A DNA stretch of 64,000 nt. Origin: a virus. Position numbers and translations under genes: made by a program. The stretch spans positions 1 through 64,000 of IMG/VR virus record IMGVR_UViG_3300029993_000005; one strand, 5' to 3'. The number at the start of each line of letters is the position of its first letter. Within the stretch, counting starts at the first letter, position 1. The notes beneath the pieces were generated by a model. It saw only the letters and a program-made list of their open reading frames with translations. It did not search any database and had not been told where the DNA came from. Positions 38,422 through 46,949 of this stretch are shown one piece after another.

Positions 38422-41400
38422 TTAGCCCTCGCTATCACAGTTTCCACCCGTAGCATTTGCGGGCAAGCCTAACATGTCCCTGCGATAAGCTACGTCTTCA
38501 TTCATGAGTCTGACAAAATCAACGTGGTCCTCGGACTCAAGAGCCTTGATTTTTATCAGGGATCTAGTAGCTGGATCCATAGCCATGATACGCATCAAGT
38601 CTACATCAATCTCACCGTACCCTTTAACGTGATTTATTAGCGTTGATGATGGGGCTTTAATTTTCTTGAGCTTAACCTGAACTTGACTTAAGGTCTCACC
38701 GCACACTAATTGGTCCTTATGAATAGCATAAAACTCAGGGCTGTTAGCCACGTAGATCAAACCTCGGGTGAACAGGTCCGGCAGATACTTATAAAACAGA
38801 GATAGGAGCAAAGAGTTGATGTGACAATTGCTGGACACGACTCCTGACGGCAGGACGAACGAATGATAGCGTGGGACTGTCAAACAATAGACGGGCACCG
38901 GCTCTTTCAGTTCTTGAACTCTAAGCTTGGATACCGCTTGGTAACCCAATCCACTTTCTTTGTCTGTTAAAGCCTGGTCTTTCAGATGATTGTTTGAGGG
39001 ACACCACACACGATCACCGACCTTCATATCCTTGGACTTAACGTACACAAGTTTTTCATGCTCTGGATGTGGTTCAGTATCACGACCATACATTGCTCGG
39101 GTTACTACACACACCCATTTATGATTTTCATCAACTCTGAATTTCGAACGTCCGATTTCAAAAGCCATTAGTCGGTCTACGTTTTTGACCAATTGCGCGG
39201 TTGCTGGTGCCCAGATTTCTTTTCCGTGGTGCCATACAGGCACCTCAAACACTAGTTGTTCTGCAGTGTTTCCCCGTTCCTGAGTTAAAGAACTATTAGC
39301 GAGGCCTCTAATAGTTGCCGTATGCTCAGTCCAAACAAAGTCCTCTGATTTTGACTGGCTGCGGGCCATACTCCTGACCCGAATTTGAGTGTCGCCAATA
39401 AATGGGCCATCTGGATCCGGGTCAGCCAAACAGATGATTTTGCCAACCGTGAGTTTTGCACAAGGGTCTACGGCCTTTGCGTCATATCCAATAGCTGCCA
39501 GAATATTAACAATTTCTTCACTTTCCAGTGTTGTACCTTTTTTATCCTTTTTTAGTGCATTTTTGACTTTGCCTTTTAATGGCAGTACAGCCTGGTAGGG
39601 GAACCTGGCCTCTTTGGCCGAGCCGCCTGCCGATTCCCCTTCTACGATAAAGAGTTCACGATCCGCAACTTTGGTACGCATATCAAATGAAGCATATTTG
39701 GCGGGCAGTCCATTGCGCTTCACAGCATTCAACGTGGCTGCTGCCTTTTTCGACATCGTGAATTTGGTCTTCAACTCATTGAGCTTAGTCGCTCTTTCAC
39801 ATAAGCGTGAAGCCAATGCTTTATTAGCCTTGAAGAATTCTATGGTGGCTACCGTTAATTTCTTTTGAAATTCAGGACCCATGCGCTCATCGCTAAGTTT
39901 TACCTTATCCTGGGAATTGAACTTGGCTTTATGCAATTTTGCGTTGACTAGGCCAACCAAGCCTTCTTTGAAATCCGATTCACGGAAAGGCAGAATTACT
40001 TTTCCTTTGACCGTTCGGGTCTTGATATGGGGCTTTAAACCCGCGTATAGGGCGCTGACAACGCTATCAACGTGCTTGCCACCCTGGCTATTGGGTAGCC
40101 CGTTGGTGAACCCCCTGAGATCACATCCATCGTAATTGGAGAACGACACAACTACGTCTGCTGCATTCGGATCACCGGGTTCTGATTTATACTCGAAATA
40201 TTTTGATTCGGCACCAACTTTAAACTTGTCTAAGCGTGCTTGAACATACTCAGCGACACCTGTCTTTGACAAGAACTGACGCTTGCCCCTGGGGGTGGAA
40301 ATAATGATGGCGAAACCTGGATTGAAATAAGCCATGATTTCAGCCCATTCAAGTGCTAGTGCCCCAGGGAACTTGTTGGTCGAGAAAATTGAAGCATCGG
40401 GCTTGAAATGAATAACCGTACCCTTCTTGACCAGTGTGCCGTCCGGACCTTTCGGAGCCTTACATTTTGCAACGGGGGATGTTAGCTTACCTTTCTTGAA
40501 ACCTACCGAGTACCATTGGTTCTCGTAGAAAGTATGAACATCAAAGAATTCGGCGGTAGCATTAGTTCCTTTAGCGCCAATACCATGAGTATTTGATACC
40601 AGCACTCCGGGTTCAATAAAATAAGTATGTTGGTTGTCAACAGTCATGCCGTAAACAGGCACGGGTTCTGTTGTGTGGAAAGTTTCCACACTAATGACCG
40701 TGAGCTCACTGTGCGTATACGGCGTGATCAGCATTTGTCCAGGTTCCAACTGTTGGGCCTGAACTTTCAACGTCCAGTAATCAGTGCGAACGTAGTACGG
40801 ATGGTCGGGAGTATTCTCAATAACCGAACCATCGCTTAGGGTTACGCGCACCAATTCATCAACGTATTTGGTTAGTTGTACATGTGATATGAAAGACTGT
40901 GCCTGGACATCATTATCAACGTCCCAAGCAACGATAGGAATTGGTTCTTTATTCGTGGTCCAACGTTCGTATAGTTCTTTGAAGGCTACGGTGTTTCCTT
41001 TAGCTATTCTGACTTGTGTTGAACCAACAAAGCAACCAATCGACACCTCGTAGGCTTCGCTATCATACTTACCTGACGTGTGCAAGGCACCAAAAGCCGC
41101 CTGCATCGTGTCCATTTTGTTGACGACATCCTTGCCATTCACATGAATGTGAGTTTTGGTCACGCCTTGAGGGATGCCGTGGCCCCTATCCAGTACCCAA
41201 AAACTACCGTCGCTATCTACGTGCAACAATACTGCATCGTTACGACCGGCCAGCCCTTCGTCCAACCCGTTGTCCATAAGCTCACGTACAACTAACCACA
41301 ATCCCGACGAATCAGTACCCCCAATGTATTGACTTGCGTTTTTGCGAATAGTGTCAGGCCAAACAAGAGTTTCAATATTTTTACTGGTGTAGGCTGCTAC

Positions 41401-41445
41401 TTTCTTTAACGCTGGATTTGCTTTTGTATTTGGTGTAAGGGCCAT
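38422..41445 (-). CDS. Type II DNA topoisomerase subunit B (GyrB/ParE) with two inteins
   Basis: 1007 residues in total, 666 after removal of two inteins (138-285 and 681-873). Extein motifs: RELMDNGLDEG (ATP-binding Asn near 59), VLDRGHGIPQG, YEVSIG/THGIGAKGTNA (ATP lid), FIVEGESAGGSAKEAR (TOPRIM Glu), and LADPDPDG/CHINSLLLSLFYKYLPDLF (TOPRIM metal site). With the A subunit it forms an ATP-dependent topoisomerase. Both inteins interrupt essential motifs, so the enzyme is inactive until protein splicing. RBS AAAGACC, weak. Confidence 0.92.
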   Translation of the reverse strand: MALTPNTKANPALKKVAAYTSKNIETLVWPDTIRKNASQYIGGTDSSGLWLVVRELMDNGLDEGLAGRNDAVLLHVDSDGSFWVLDRGHGIPQGVTKTHIHVNGKDVVNKMDTMQAAFGALHTSGKYDSEAYEVSIGCFVGSTQVRIAKGNTVAFKELYERWTTNKEPIPIVAWDVDNDVQAQSFISHVQLTKYVDELVRVTLSDGSVIENTPDHPYYVRTDYWTLKVQAQQLEPGQMLITPYTHSELTVISVETFHTTEPVPVYGMTVDNQHTYFIEPGVLVSNTHGIGAKGTNATAEFFDVHTFYENQWYSVGFKKGKLTSPVAKCKAPKGPDGTLVKKGTVIHFKPDASIFSTNKFPGALALEWAEIMAYFNPGFAIIISTPRGKRQFLSKTGVAEYVQARLDKFKVGAESKYFEYKSEPGDPNAADVVVSFSNYDGCDLRGFTNGLPNSQGGKHVDSVVSALYAGLKPHIKTRTVKGKVILPFRESDFKEGLVGLVNAKLHKAKFNSQDKVKLSDERMGPEFQKKLTVATIEFFKANKALASRLCERATKLNELKTKFTMSKKAAATLNAVKRNGLPAKYASFDMRTKVADRELFIVEGESAGGSAKEARFPYQAVLPLKGKVKNALKKDKKGTTLESEEIVNILAAIGYDAKAVDPCAKLTVGKIICLADPDPDGPFIGDTQIRVRSMARSQSKSEDFVWTEHTATIRGLANSSLTQERGNTAEQLVFEVPVWHHGKEIWAPATAQLVKNVDRLMAFEIGRSKFRVDENHKWVCVVTRAMYGRDTEPHPEHEKLVYVKSKDMKVGDRVWCPSNNHLKDQALTDKESGLGYQAVSKLRVQELKEPVPVYCLTVPRYHSFVLPSGVVSSNCHINSLLLSLFYKYLPDLFTRGLIYVANSPEFYAIHKDQLVCGETLSQVQVKLKKIKAPSSTLINHVKGYGEIDVDLMRIMAMDPATRSLIKIKALESEDHVDFVRLMNEDVAYRRDMLGLPANATGGNCDSEG
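38827..39405 (-). other. Intein 2 in the TOPRIM motif: class-3-like mini-intein, 193 aa
   Basis: Starts PFIGDTQIRV and ends SGVVSSN before +1 Cys (CHINSLLL). Position 1 is Pro, not Cys or Ser. The block B region (VDENHKWVC) has Trp at intein residue 97, and block F (VYCLTVPRYHSF) has Cys at residue 174. Pro at position 1 with Trp in block B and Cys in block F is the pattern of class 3 inteins, which use the block F Cys as first nucleophile. The usual third residue (Thr, block G) is Ser. No LAGLIDADG or HNH domain, so it is not mobile by itself. The penultimate residue is Ser, not His. Confidence 0.8.
40591..41034 (-). other. Intein 1 in the ATP-lid motif: class 1 mini-intein, 148 aa
   Basis: Starts CFVGSTQVRIAKG with Cys1, has block B TPDHP (His78), block F VYGMTVDNQHTYF and ends GVLVSN before +1 Thr. 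It lies between SIG and THGIGAKG, the loop that closes over ATP. The residue before the final Asn is Ser rather than the usual His, which often means slow or partner-dependent splicing. No endonuclease domain. Confidence 0.85.
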
Positions 41446-41458
41446 GGTCTTTATTAAG

Positions 41459-42070
41459 TTAGGCAGCGATTACGAAACGATAGGTAAATGGTGTAATTGC
41501 TTTCTCTAGTTTGGATTCGAAAGCTATAAATTGAGTATGAACGTCTCTAGCGGTTGGTCCCCACAAGTCAAGAACGTTATCCACTAGTACTCCAACTCTG
41601 TGTCCTGCATCAGTTTGATGTGCAAGTCGGTCTCCCCAGAAATACATACCATTAGCATCCGATGATAGTCTTAGACTCGAACACACGTAATTACCAGTTT
41701 TCAACAGCTCACGAATAAACCAATCATTGGGGCTAGTGGGTCCTCCCAGATCAGCAATGAGTTCCCGCCATACTTCTACCTGAATGGCTATTCTAGGTAG
41801 CACGGTATTACGCAAGACCAGCATGTGGACTAACCAACGTATCTCTGGATCGCAATAGGGTTCTTCCGTCGAGTGTATCAAATAGACTTCGTTGTGGGCT
41901 AAACTGAATTCCTCGAACTTGTTCCCGTTAAAATAGTTGGTGCTCAACAATTTATAGTCTTTACGGAAACGCTGGAGCTCAGCTGCATTAAACGCAAGAT
42001 GACCTTCGGCATTAGCCTTACCTAGACCCAAGTCGAGTAGATATGCAGCAGACGCAACATCGCAGCCCAT
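41459..42070 (-). CDS. Hypothetical protein, 203 aa
   Basis: Starts MGCDVASAAYLLDLGLGKAN. Mixed helix and strand; contains EVYLIHSTEEPYCDPEIRWL and MYFWGDRLAHQTDAGHRVGV. No motif I recognise. It lies 13 bases before the GyrB start and has AGGAGAACCTAAC upstream. Its His, Asp and Glu distribution gives no clear enzyme class. Confidence 0.6.
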   Translation of the reverse strand: MGCDVASAAYLLDLGLGKANAEGHLAFNAAELQRFRKDYKLLSTNYFNGNKFEEFSLAHNEVYLIHSTEEPYCDPEIRWLVHMLVLRNTVLPRIAIQVEVWRELIADLGGPTSPNDWFIRELLKTGNYVCSSLRLSSDANGMYFWGDRLAHQTDAGHRVGVLVDNVLDLWGPTARDVHTQFIAFESKLEKAITPFTYRFVIAA

Positions 42071-42088
42071 GTTAGGTTCTCCTGTCTA

Positions 42089-42919
42089 TCAGTCAGCAGT
42101 GTTGTCGAAATTATGCTCGTCTTTGTCCAAGACCGACATCAAGGCATTCAGCATAGGCCTAACACTCGATACCTGGCTATAGAGACAGCGCGTCGTATGC
42201 AGCGGTGTAAAATTACCACCTTGGCTGATCTCAATCGCAGTATCAATGTACTTGGTCCCGAACTGCAGGGTAATTCTCGTGAATCCAAGCTTAAGCTGGA
42301 TCTTGGGTAGCGGTTTAGGTTCTTCTTCCAAGACCACGATGGGTAGCTTCTGGCTATCATACCAGTACTCTACATTTAATTTACAACGACCACGACTTTC
42401 GCTGTAGTCAAAGGTCGAACTGTAGCCCCAACGCTGAAAGAACGCACGCAGCTTTTCCTCCATTTGGGGCACCCAGCGCTTGGCCTTGTCCAACACTTCC
42501 GGTTTCAGGGTCTCGAACTTCATTGTTCGGTTCCCAATCGAGGCTTTAAAAAATTCTTTACTGTTCCAGGCGGTCCCCACCTTGTCTAAGAACGGATCCA
42601 GAATTTCGTCTTTGAACGAAACCTCGGTACCTCGCAGTTTATGCTTGTTGGCCAACAACTTTACCGCTGGCATAAAGTTAATGTGGATACGTGTCAAGGG
42701 TAGTCCAATTTCCTTGAGCGCGGTGTACGACTCAGCATCGGCAGGCAAGTACCACTGCTTGATACGCGTAAGCCTGACTGGCTGCTTTTTGTGTCCAGTC
42801 TTTGACGCTGGCTGGACGCTAGGCTCCGACGTGTCGTCGCTATCGTCAGCGTCGAGGTCAGTATCTAAGGAATTGGGGGCTTGGGATGGAGCTTTCGTAA
42901 CTCCAGATGGGATATTCAC
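42089..42919 (-). CDS. Hypothetical protein, 276 aa, GTG start
   Basis: A disordered Ser/Asp/Pro N-terminus (residues 1-50) and a structured remainder with helices and strands, including RFxxxxxYxxTFDYSESRGRCKLNVEYW. The GTG at 42919 overlaps the previous stop (GTGA) and has GGAG eight bases upstream. Not recognised. Confidence 0.55.
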   Translation of the reverse strand: MNIPSGVTKAPSQAPNSLDTDLDADDSDDTSEPSVQPASKTGHKKQPVRLTRIKQWYLPADAESYTALKEIGLPLTRIHINFMPAVKLLANKHKLRGTEVSFKDEILDPFLDKVGTAWNSKEFFKASIGNRTMKFETLKPEVLDKAKRWVPQMEEKLRAFFQRWGYSSTFDYSESRGRCKLNVEYWYDSQKLPIVVLEEEPKPLPKIQLKLGFTRITLQFGTKYIDTAIEISQGGNFTPLHTTRCLYSQVSSVRPMLNALMSVLDKDEHNFDNTAD

Positions 42920-43227
42920 TCGGGCGTCTCCGGTGTTGTCTCAATAGCTGAATAGAAGCGTTCTTTGAAGGCCTCTGTTTGGGTCACAACAAAGGCTAAG
43001 ATACGAGCCTCACTTACAGCATCACGTGCATTACGCGCTTTCTTTATTTGTTCGGCCAAACGATAGGCCTTACCCACAACAACGATCTGAACTTCTTTAG
43101 CTGGACAGTAAGGATTGCCTTTTGTGTGATGGCACGAACTCCACTTTTTAGACTCAGCAGGGTCAAGGTGTCCACATTTCTTGCAATTTACTGAATACAG
43201 CGCGAGGTGATCTCTAGTGTCCACCAT
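42916..43227 (-). CDS. Zinc-ribbon-type protein, 103 aa
   Basis: CKKCGHLDPAESKKWSSCHHTKGNPYCPAK has Cys/His at C-x2-C...C-x-H-H...C positions, typical of a zinc site. The rest is helical and charged. It could be an adaptor protein. An extended -10 promoter (43241) lies upstream. Confidence 0.6.
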   Translation of the reverse strand: MVDTRDHLALYSVNCKKCGHLDPAESKKWSSCHHTKGNPYCPAKEVQIVVVGKAYRLAEQIKKARNARDAVSEARILAFVVTQTEAFKERFYSAIETTPETPE

Positions 43228-43240
43228 TACCCCTACTTTA

Positions 43241-43291
43241 AGTATAACAAATGAAGATAGGGCTAGGATCTACAAAAAGACCCCAACCCTA
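43241..43291 (-). promoter_or_regulatory. Extended -10 promoter next to a 13-bp hairpin
   Basis: TGT-TATACT (43241-43246 for the hexamer) with no clear -35. Just upstream, TAGGGCTAGGATC (43258-43270) and GACCCCAACCCTA (43279-43291) pair over 13 positions in the transcript (three G-U pairs), 8-base loop. The hairpin probably ends or processes the transcript of the preceding gene (43316-44314). Confidence 0.5.
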
Positions 43292-43315
43292 AGTTTACTC
43301 TAAAATGGCAACAAA

Positions 43316-44314
43316 TTAATCATCGGTATCAAACAAATCTTCTTCGGTATCATCGCTATCATCGCCGGAATCCGAATCATCGTCATCGTACTCCGAATCC
43401 GAGTCCTCGTCGTTATCAGAATCGTCATTGTCAGAGTCATCGTAATCTTGATCTTCGTCATCGTCCGGCGCTAGTTCATCGTCATCCGAGCTATCGTCGT
43501 CATCGTCATCCGAGGACACATCCAGTTCATCTTCGTCATCGGCGGTATCATCCGAATCGTCGTCTGAGTAATCATCAGCGTCATCCGAATCGTCGTTGTC
43601 TAAATCGACCTGATCTTCGTCGTCGCTGTCATCCGAGTCATCGTCCTCACTATCCGAATCCTGATTCTGTTCGTCATCCGCAGCTGCTGCAACACCGCTG
43701 ACGAACACATAATTAGGATCCAGGGCAATTACCGGTCCTGCCTTTGTGACGTAGATGAAAATACCGTCTTGCAATTGCACATCGTCAATCGTACCCACTT
43801 GTTGCAAAATTTCGTGATAGATCAGGTTGCCGACAACTGCCTTTACCGTTGAGCGCGGAATAACCAATCCACCGGCACCGAAGTACGCAACTTTTGAAGG
43901 CTTGCCCGAGGCTACAGTAGTCGTAATCACCCGGATAAACACTTGAGAACCCGTTTTAAGGGCCTCAGCTACAACAGACTGGGTGCTAGCCTTCGGACGA
44001 CCAGGCTTAGCCTTTGGCGTGGACTGGGCTTGGGCCTGTGCCTGACGTGCGGCCTTGGCACCAGGCTTCGGACCACGACGCTTGACTTCAGGTTCCGGCT
44101 GGGCCTTCGGACGCCCTGGTTTAGCTTTGGCCTTATTGGCCTGAGCCTTACGCGCTGCCAGCGCATCTGCTTTTTCTTGAGCCAGGGCTTCGGCCTTGCG
44201 CTTAGCCAGAACTGCAGGGTTCACTTTCTTCTGGACCTGCTCTTGAGGTTTCGGGCCTCGGCGTTGTTGCTGTTGTTGAGCCGCAGGACGTCCGACTTTT
44301 TTCTGAATTGCCAT
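43316..44314 (-). CDS. AT-hook-like protein with extreme acidic tail, 332 aa
   Basis: The first 115 residues hold five or more GRP/RGP motifs (VGRPAA, RRGPKP, KPGRPKA, KRRGPKP, KPGRPKAS) like AT hooks, mixed with Ala/Lys/Gln helices. Residues about 115-205 form a compact domain (VFIRVITTTVASGKPSKVAY, VIPRSTVKAVVG). Residues about 212-332 are almost only Asp, Ser and Glu. A basic DNA-binding head plus a long acidic tail is rare in phages. It may be a chromatin-like or histone-chaperone-like protein, a DNA mimic, or a regulator of the phage nucleoid. RBS AAAGGATTTCAAAA. Confidence 0.6.
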   Translation of the reverse strand: MAIQKKVGRPAAQQQQQRRGPKPQEQVQKKVNPAVLAKRKAEALAQEKADALAARKAQANKAKAKPGRPKAQPEPEVKRRGPKPGAKAARQAQAQAQSTPKAKPGRPKASTQSVVAEALKTGSQVFIRVITTTVASGKPSKVAYFGAGGLVIPRSTVKAVVGNLIYHEILQQVGTIDDVQLQDGIFIYVTKAGPVIALDPNYVFVSGVAAAADDEQNQDSDSEDDDSDDSDDEDQVDLDNDDSDDADDYSDDDSDDTADDEDELDVSSDDDDDDSSDDDELAPDDDEDQDYDDSDNDDSDNDEDSDSEYDDDDSDSGDDSDDTEEDLFDTDD

Positions 44315-44404
44315 TTTTGAAATCCTTTGTTTAACGCGTTAATTAATTAGTTATAACTAGTTGGTGTTGTGACGGACACCCACATAAACCGTTTCTTCAC
44401 TTCT

Positions 44405-44413
44405 TATTTACTA
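44405..44413 (-). promoter_or_regulatory. TAGTAAATA motif (candidate late promoter)
   Basis: Lies about 90 bases before the AT-hook-like gene. See the finding on this motif. Confidence 0.4.
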
Positions 44414-44418
44414 GGGTC

Positions 44419-45018
44419 TTAATTTTCGAACAGACTTTCCCCTTGAGCTATTAGTTCAGTCTCGTAGGCTCTTGCAATGATATGCAGATCGTCAGGTGTT
44501 ACTTGCTCGTTGACCAACATATAGTCCAAGGTCTCCAAGGCTGATGCCTTTTGGTTCTCTTTGATTTCTTTCTGTTTGAGAGACCCTAAATGTTTAAGCA
44601 CCAACGCTAATTGAGACTTAGACAAAATACCTAACATAGGCAATACGCTGTGCAGTCTGCGTGTGATAAGTGCCGTGGACTTGAATTGAAACGAGATCAA
44701 ACCTGAGTCCTCATTTCGTACTTCTTTTACGTTGGTGTCTGTCCTACGAAGATTATAGCTGGGTACCAAGATCGGGGCTTTTGATTCAACTAATCCGTTT
44801 AATGTTGGCTTTGTTGATCCTTCTACTAAGGGAAACACAAATAAGGTACCGTCGTCACTGATCGTATAACCTGGGGTCAATGTCTGTTTCTGTGTCTTGC
44901 GATTAGCCTCCAAGGACGCAAGCTGGAGTTCATGAACTTCAAATTCCTGGTCTTTTCCGAACTCCAACACTTTTGGTATAAAAACAAGGCTAGTGAACCG
45001 TTCAACTTTGGCTGTCAT
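44419..45018 (-). CDS. Hypothetical protein, 199 aa
   Basis: Starts MTAKVERFTSLVFIPKVLEF. Strand-rich N-terminal half, then helices with Lys/Leu (SQLALVLKHLGSLKQKEIKE). Not recognised. The ATG at 45018 (GAGG twelve bases upstream) is chosen over a TTG at 45036. Confidence 0.55.
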   Translation of the reverse strand: MTAKVERFTSLVFIPKVLEFGKDQEFEVHELQLASLEANRKTQKQTLTPGYTISDDGTLFVFPLVEGSTKPTLNGLVESKAPILVPSYNLRRTDTNVKEVRNEDSGLISFQFKSTALITRRLHSVLPMLGILSKSQLALVLKHLGSLKQKEIKENQKASALETLDYMLVNEQVTPDDLHIIARAYETELIAQGESLFEN

Positions 45019-45053
45019 GGCTGTATGGAACCTCAAAGGGTGTTGTTGACATG

Positions 45054-45062
45054 TATTTACTA
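45054..45062 (-). promoter_or_regulatory. TAGTAAATA motif (candidate late promoter)
   Basis: Lies 36 bases before the ATG at 45018. See the finding on this motif. Confidence 0.4.
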
Positions 45063-45092
45063 GCTTGAAATTAAAAGCTCACAACTAGCTAT

Positions 45093-45863
45093 TTACTCTG
45101 CTTCTTGAGTCTCAGCATTTTGTCCGCGTGTGCGCTTCGGTGGCATCAATACGTCCTTGAATGCAGCGGGCAACGTGCGCGAGGACTTACGGAAAGAGCG
45201 ATAAACCGGATCACTTTTTTCCAGGTCAACAATGACGGGACGTCCCGTTTTTTCATTCTTCGTGATTTGCTGAATGTACTTGAAGAGCACAGACAATGAA
45301 CCATCAGCGGCCTTGCGGTTGACGCGCAGGATCAGACGAAATACGGTGTTGGCAGGAAGTCGCATTGCGCCCTTGACCTCGGTACGACCTTTAATTTGAG
45401 TTGGAAATTTCTTGTCATTGGTTGCCTTGAACAAAGGTCCCGAGATACGAGCCATCAAGCCATTCAATGTACGTGGATCATAGGATCCCAAATCTGCTTT
45501 CTTGTTGTCCGCTGCGTTGACATCATAACGACCTTGATAGCGAATGGCGCGAACGGCGTTACCCAAGAGTCCATCTTTTTCGGTACGGACCGTGACTTCA
45601 AGAAAATGCGGTTTGAAATCCGCTGGTGCCTGGAACGTAGGTAGTCCTTTGCGGGCCACTGTTTTTGCTGCAGGCTTAGCCTTTGTTTTTTGGTTTGTTG
45701 ATGTGGTGGCGTGGGCTTGGATGGGTGCTGATGTCGGACTTTTGGATTTCAGCTTTGGACTTGAACTTGATGACTTTGTGGATGAGCTACTGGCTACTTT
45801 CTTTTGTGTCGGTGCTGGGTGCTGGGTGGAAGCTTGATTCTTCGCTACTTTCTTGTTGATCAT
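45093..45863 (-). CDS. Hypothetical DNA-binding-type protein, 256 aa
   Basis: A Ser/Thr/Lys-rich disordered N-terminus (residues 1-75), then a strand-rich domain (FLEVTVRTEKDGLLGNAVRA, MRLPANTVFRLILRVNRKAA, VLFKYIQQITKNE) and a basic end (LMPPKRTRGQN). The overall shape could be a single-strand or double-strand DNA binder, but there is no family match. It overlaps the previous gene by 77 bases. Confidence 0.55.
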   Translation of the reverse strand: MINKKVAKNQASTQHPAPTQKKVASSSSTKSSSSSPKLKSKSPTSAPIQAHATTSTNQKTKAKPAAKTVARKGLPTFQAPADFKPHFLEVTVRTEKDGLLGNAVRAIRYQGRYDVNAADNKKADLGSYDPRTLNGLMARISGPLFKATNDKKFPTQIKGRTEVKGAMRLPANTVFRLILRVNRKAADGSLSVLFKYIQQITKNEKTGRPVIVDLEKSDPVYRSFRKSSRTLPAAFKDVLMPPKRTRGQNAETQEAE

Positions 45864-46548
45864 GGTTATTTCCTGTTGTGTTTGAAACTGTCAATAGTGA
45901 ATGAAGCTCTGCATTTAAAGTTACGATCAGTTCCAGCAATCTGGTTTGAGCCAGAATAGATGCTCCTTTGTGATCCCCTTTCATGTGCAATCTGCAGATT
46001 TCAAATTCCGGTGTTGTCTGCAGAATTTTGGTGCTCACTTGCGGACGATCTACTTCTTGCTGCATATACAATAGGCCGTCTCTACAGCGCCAGAACGGAT
46101 TGTCAACTTTCAACGTAATATACAGCTCTTGGAGGAAAGTTAAATCCTTGAGTCTGTATGCTGCATTTACTAGCTGAAATAATTCAGGGTCTCCACCCCT
46201 ATCTGGATGCACTAAAGAAGCAACCATTCGATACGCAGCTTGTACCAAATGAGATTCCGCGTTGTATAGCTGCTCGGTGCCAAAACTAATGTATCCAGCA
46301 GTTGTTATAGCGTCCTGTGCAATTGTTTGTGGCGTGCCTTTGGTTGCGAGTCGGATTTCACGGCGCAATCGAATGACTGTTTTTGCTTCGGGTAGGGCAT
46401 CAAAATATAAATTGGCGAATTTCAGGACCTGTGTATGGAGCTTGTAGTATTTCTGACGATTGGCCTCCATCCTTGATTTTAGAATTCGATAATGATGAAG
46501 CTTAGCCAAGTCAATTGATGATCGTTCATAAACAGTTAATTGTCCCAT
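45787..46548 (-). CDS. J-domain (DnaJ-like) protein, 253 aa
   Basis: Residues about 100-135 are a J-domain core: AYRMVASLVHPDRGGDPELF with the HPD signature, then QLVNAAYRLKD. The rest is helical, with a Ser-rich end. J proteins stimulate host DnaK (Hsp70). In a phage it could recruit the host chaperone for assembly or replication. There is no Gly/Phe or zinc region, so it is a J-domain-only type. Confidence 0.75.
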   Translation of the reverse strand: MGQLTVYERSSIDLAKLHHYRILKSRMEANRQKYYKLHTQVLKFANLYFDALPEAKTVIRLRREIRLATKGTPQTIAQDAITTAGYISFGTEQLYNAESHLVQAAYRMVASLVHPDRGGDPELFQLVNAAYRLKDLTFLQELYITLKVDNPFWRCRDGLLYMQQEVDRPQVSTKILQTTPEFEICRLHMKGDHKGASILAQTRLLELIVTLNAELHSLLTVSNTTGNNHDQQESSEESSFHPAPSTDTKESSQ

Positions 46549-46907
46549 GACTTTTCCGAAATTTCAGCGTAAGCACCGCAGCCATGGGCCTGAATTTCGT
46601 AGATGCGGATGACAAAGAATTCGCGATTCGGTGGTGCCTCTTCCAAGAACACAATAATACCTAGGTGACCTGTGCTCAGTACAGATTCCCAATTGTTGGA
46701 ATTCTTGTTGAACCGCGAAGCCGTAACCCAGTTATCATTTGTTACGTCATAAGCAATACGACACAGGTAGTTTCGACCATCAGTAGACAAGGTGATGTCG
46801 TCTGAGCTCAACGTAACTTCCGTACCTAGTTGCGGTACATTCTTGAACTTAGGAATCGGCGGCTTAACGAAAGGTTTTTCTTGCGTGTTCGTGTTTGAGG
46901 TGGTCAT
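46536..46907 (-). CDS. Hypothetical protein, 123 aa
   Basis: Starts MTTSNTNTQEKPFVKPPIPK: a disordered N-terminus, then a strand-rich domain (NYLCRIAYDVTNDNWVTASR, FFVIRIYEIQAHGCGAYAEI). It overlaps the J-domain gene by 13 bases. Not recognised. Confidence 0.55.
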   Translation of the reverse strand: MTTSNTNTQEKPFVKPPIPKFKNVPQLGTEVTLSSDDITLSTDGRNYLCRIAYDVTNDNWVTASRFNKNSNNWESVLSTGHLGIIVFLEEAPPNREFFVIRIYEIQAHGCGAYAEISEKSWDN

Positions 46908-46949
46908 TTTAGTGTCTGGTATTTTGGTACTGATTAAATTCTATTTAGG

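Noticed and set aside
44081-44314. Polyglutamine-like run (QQQQQRRG) as assembly error
   Set aside because: The run is short and the frame continues normally through the AT-hook-like motifs.
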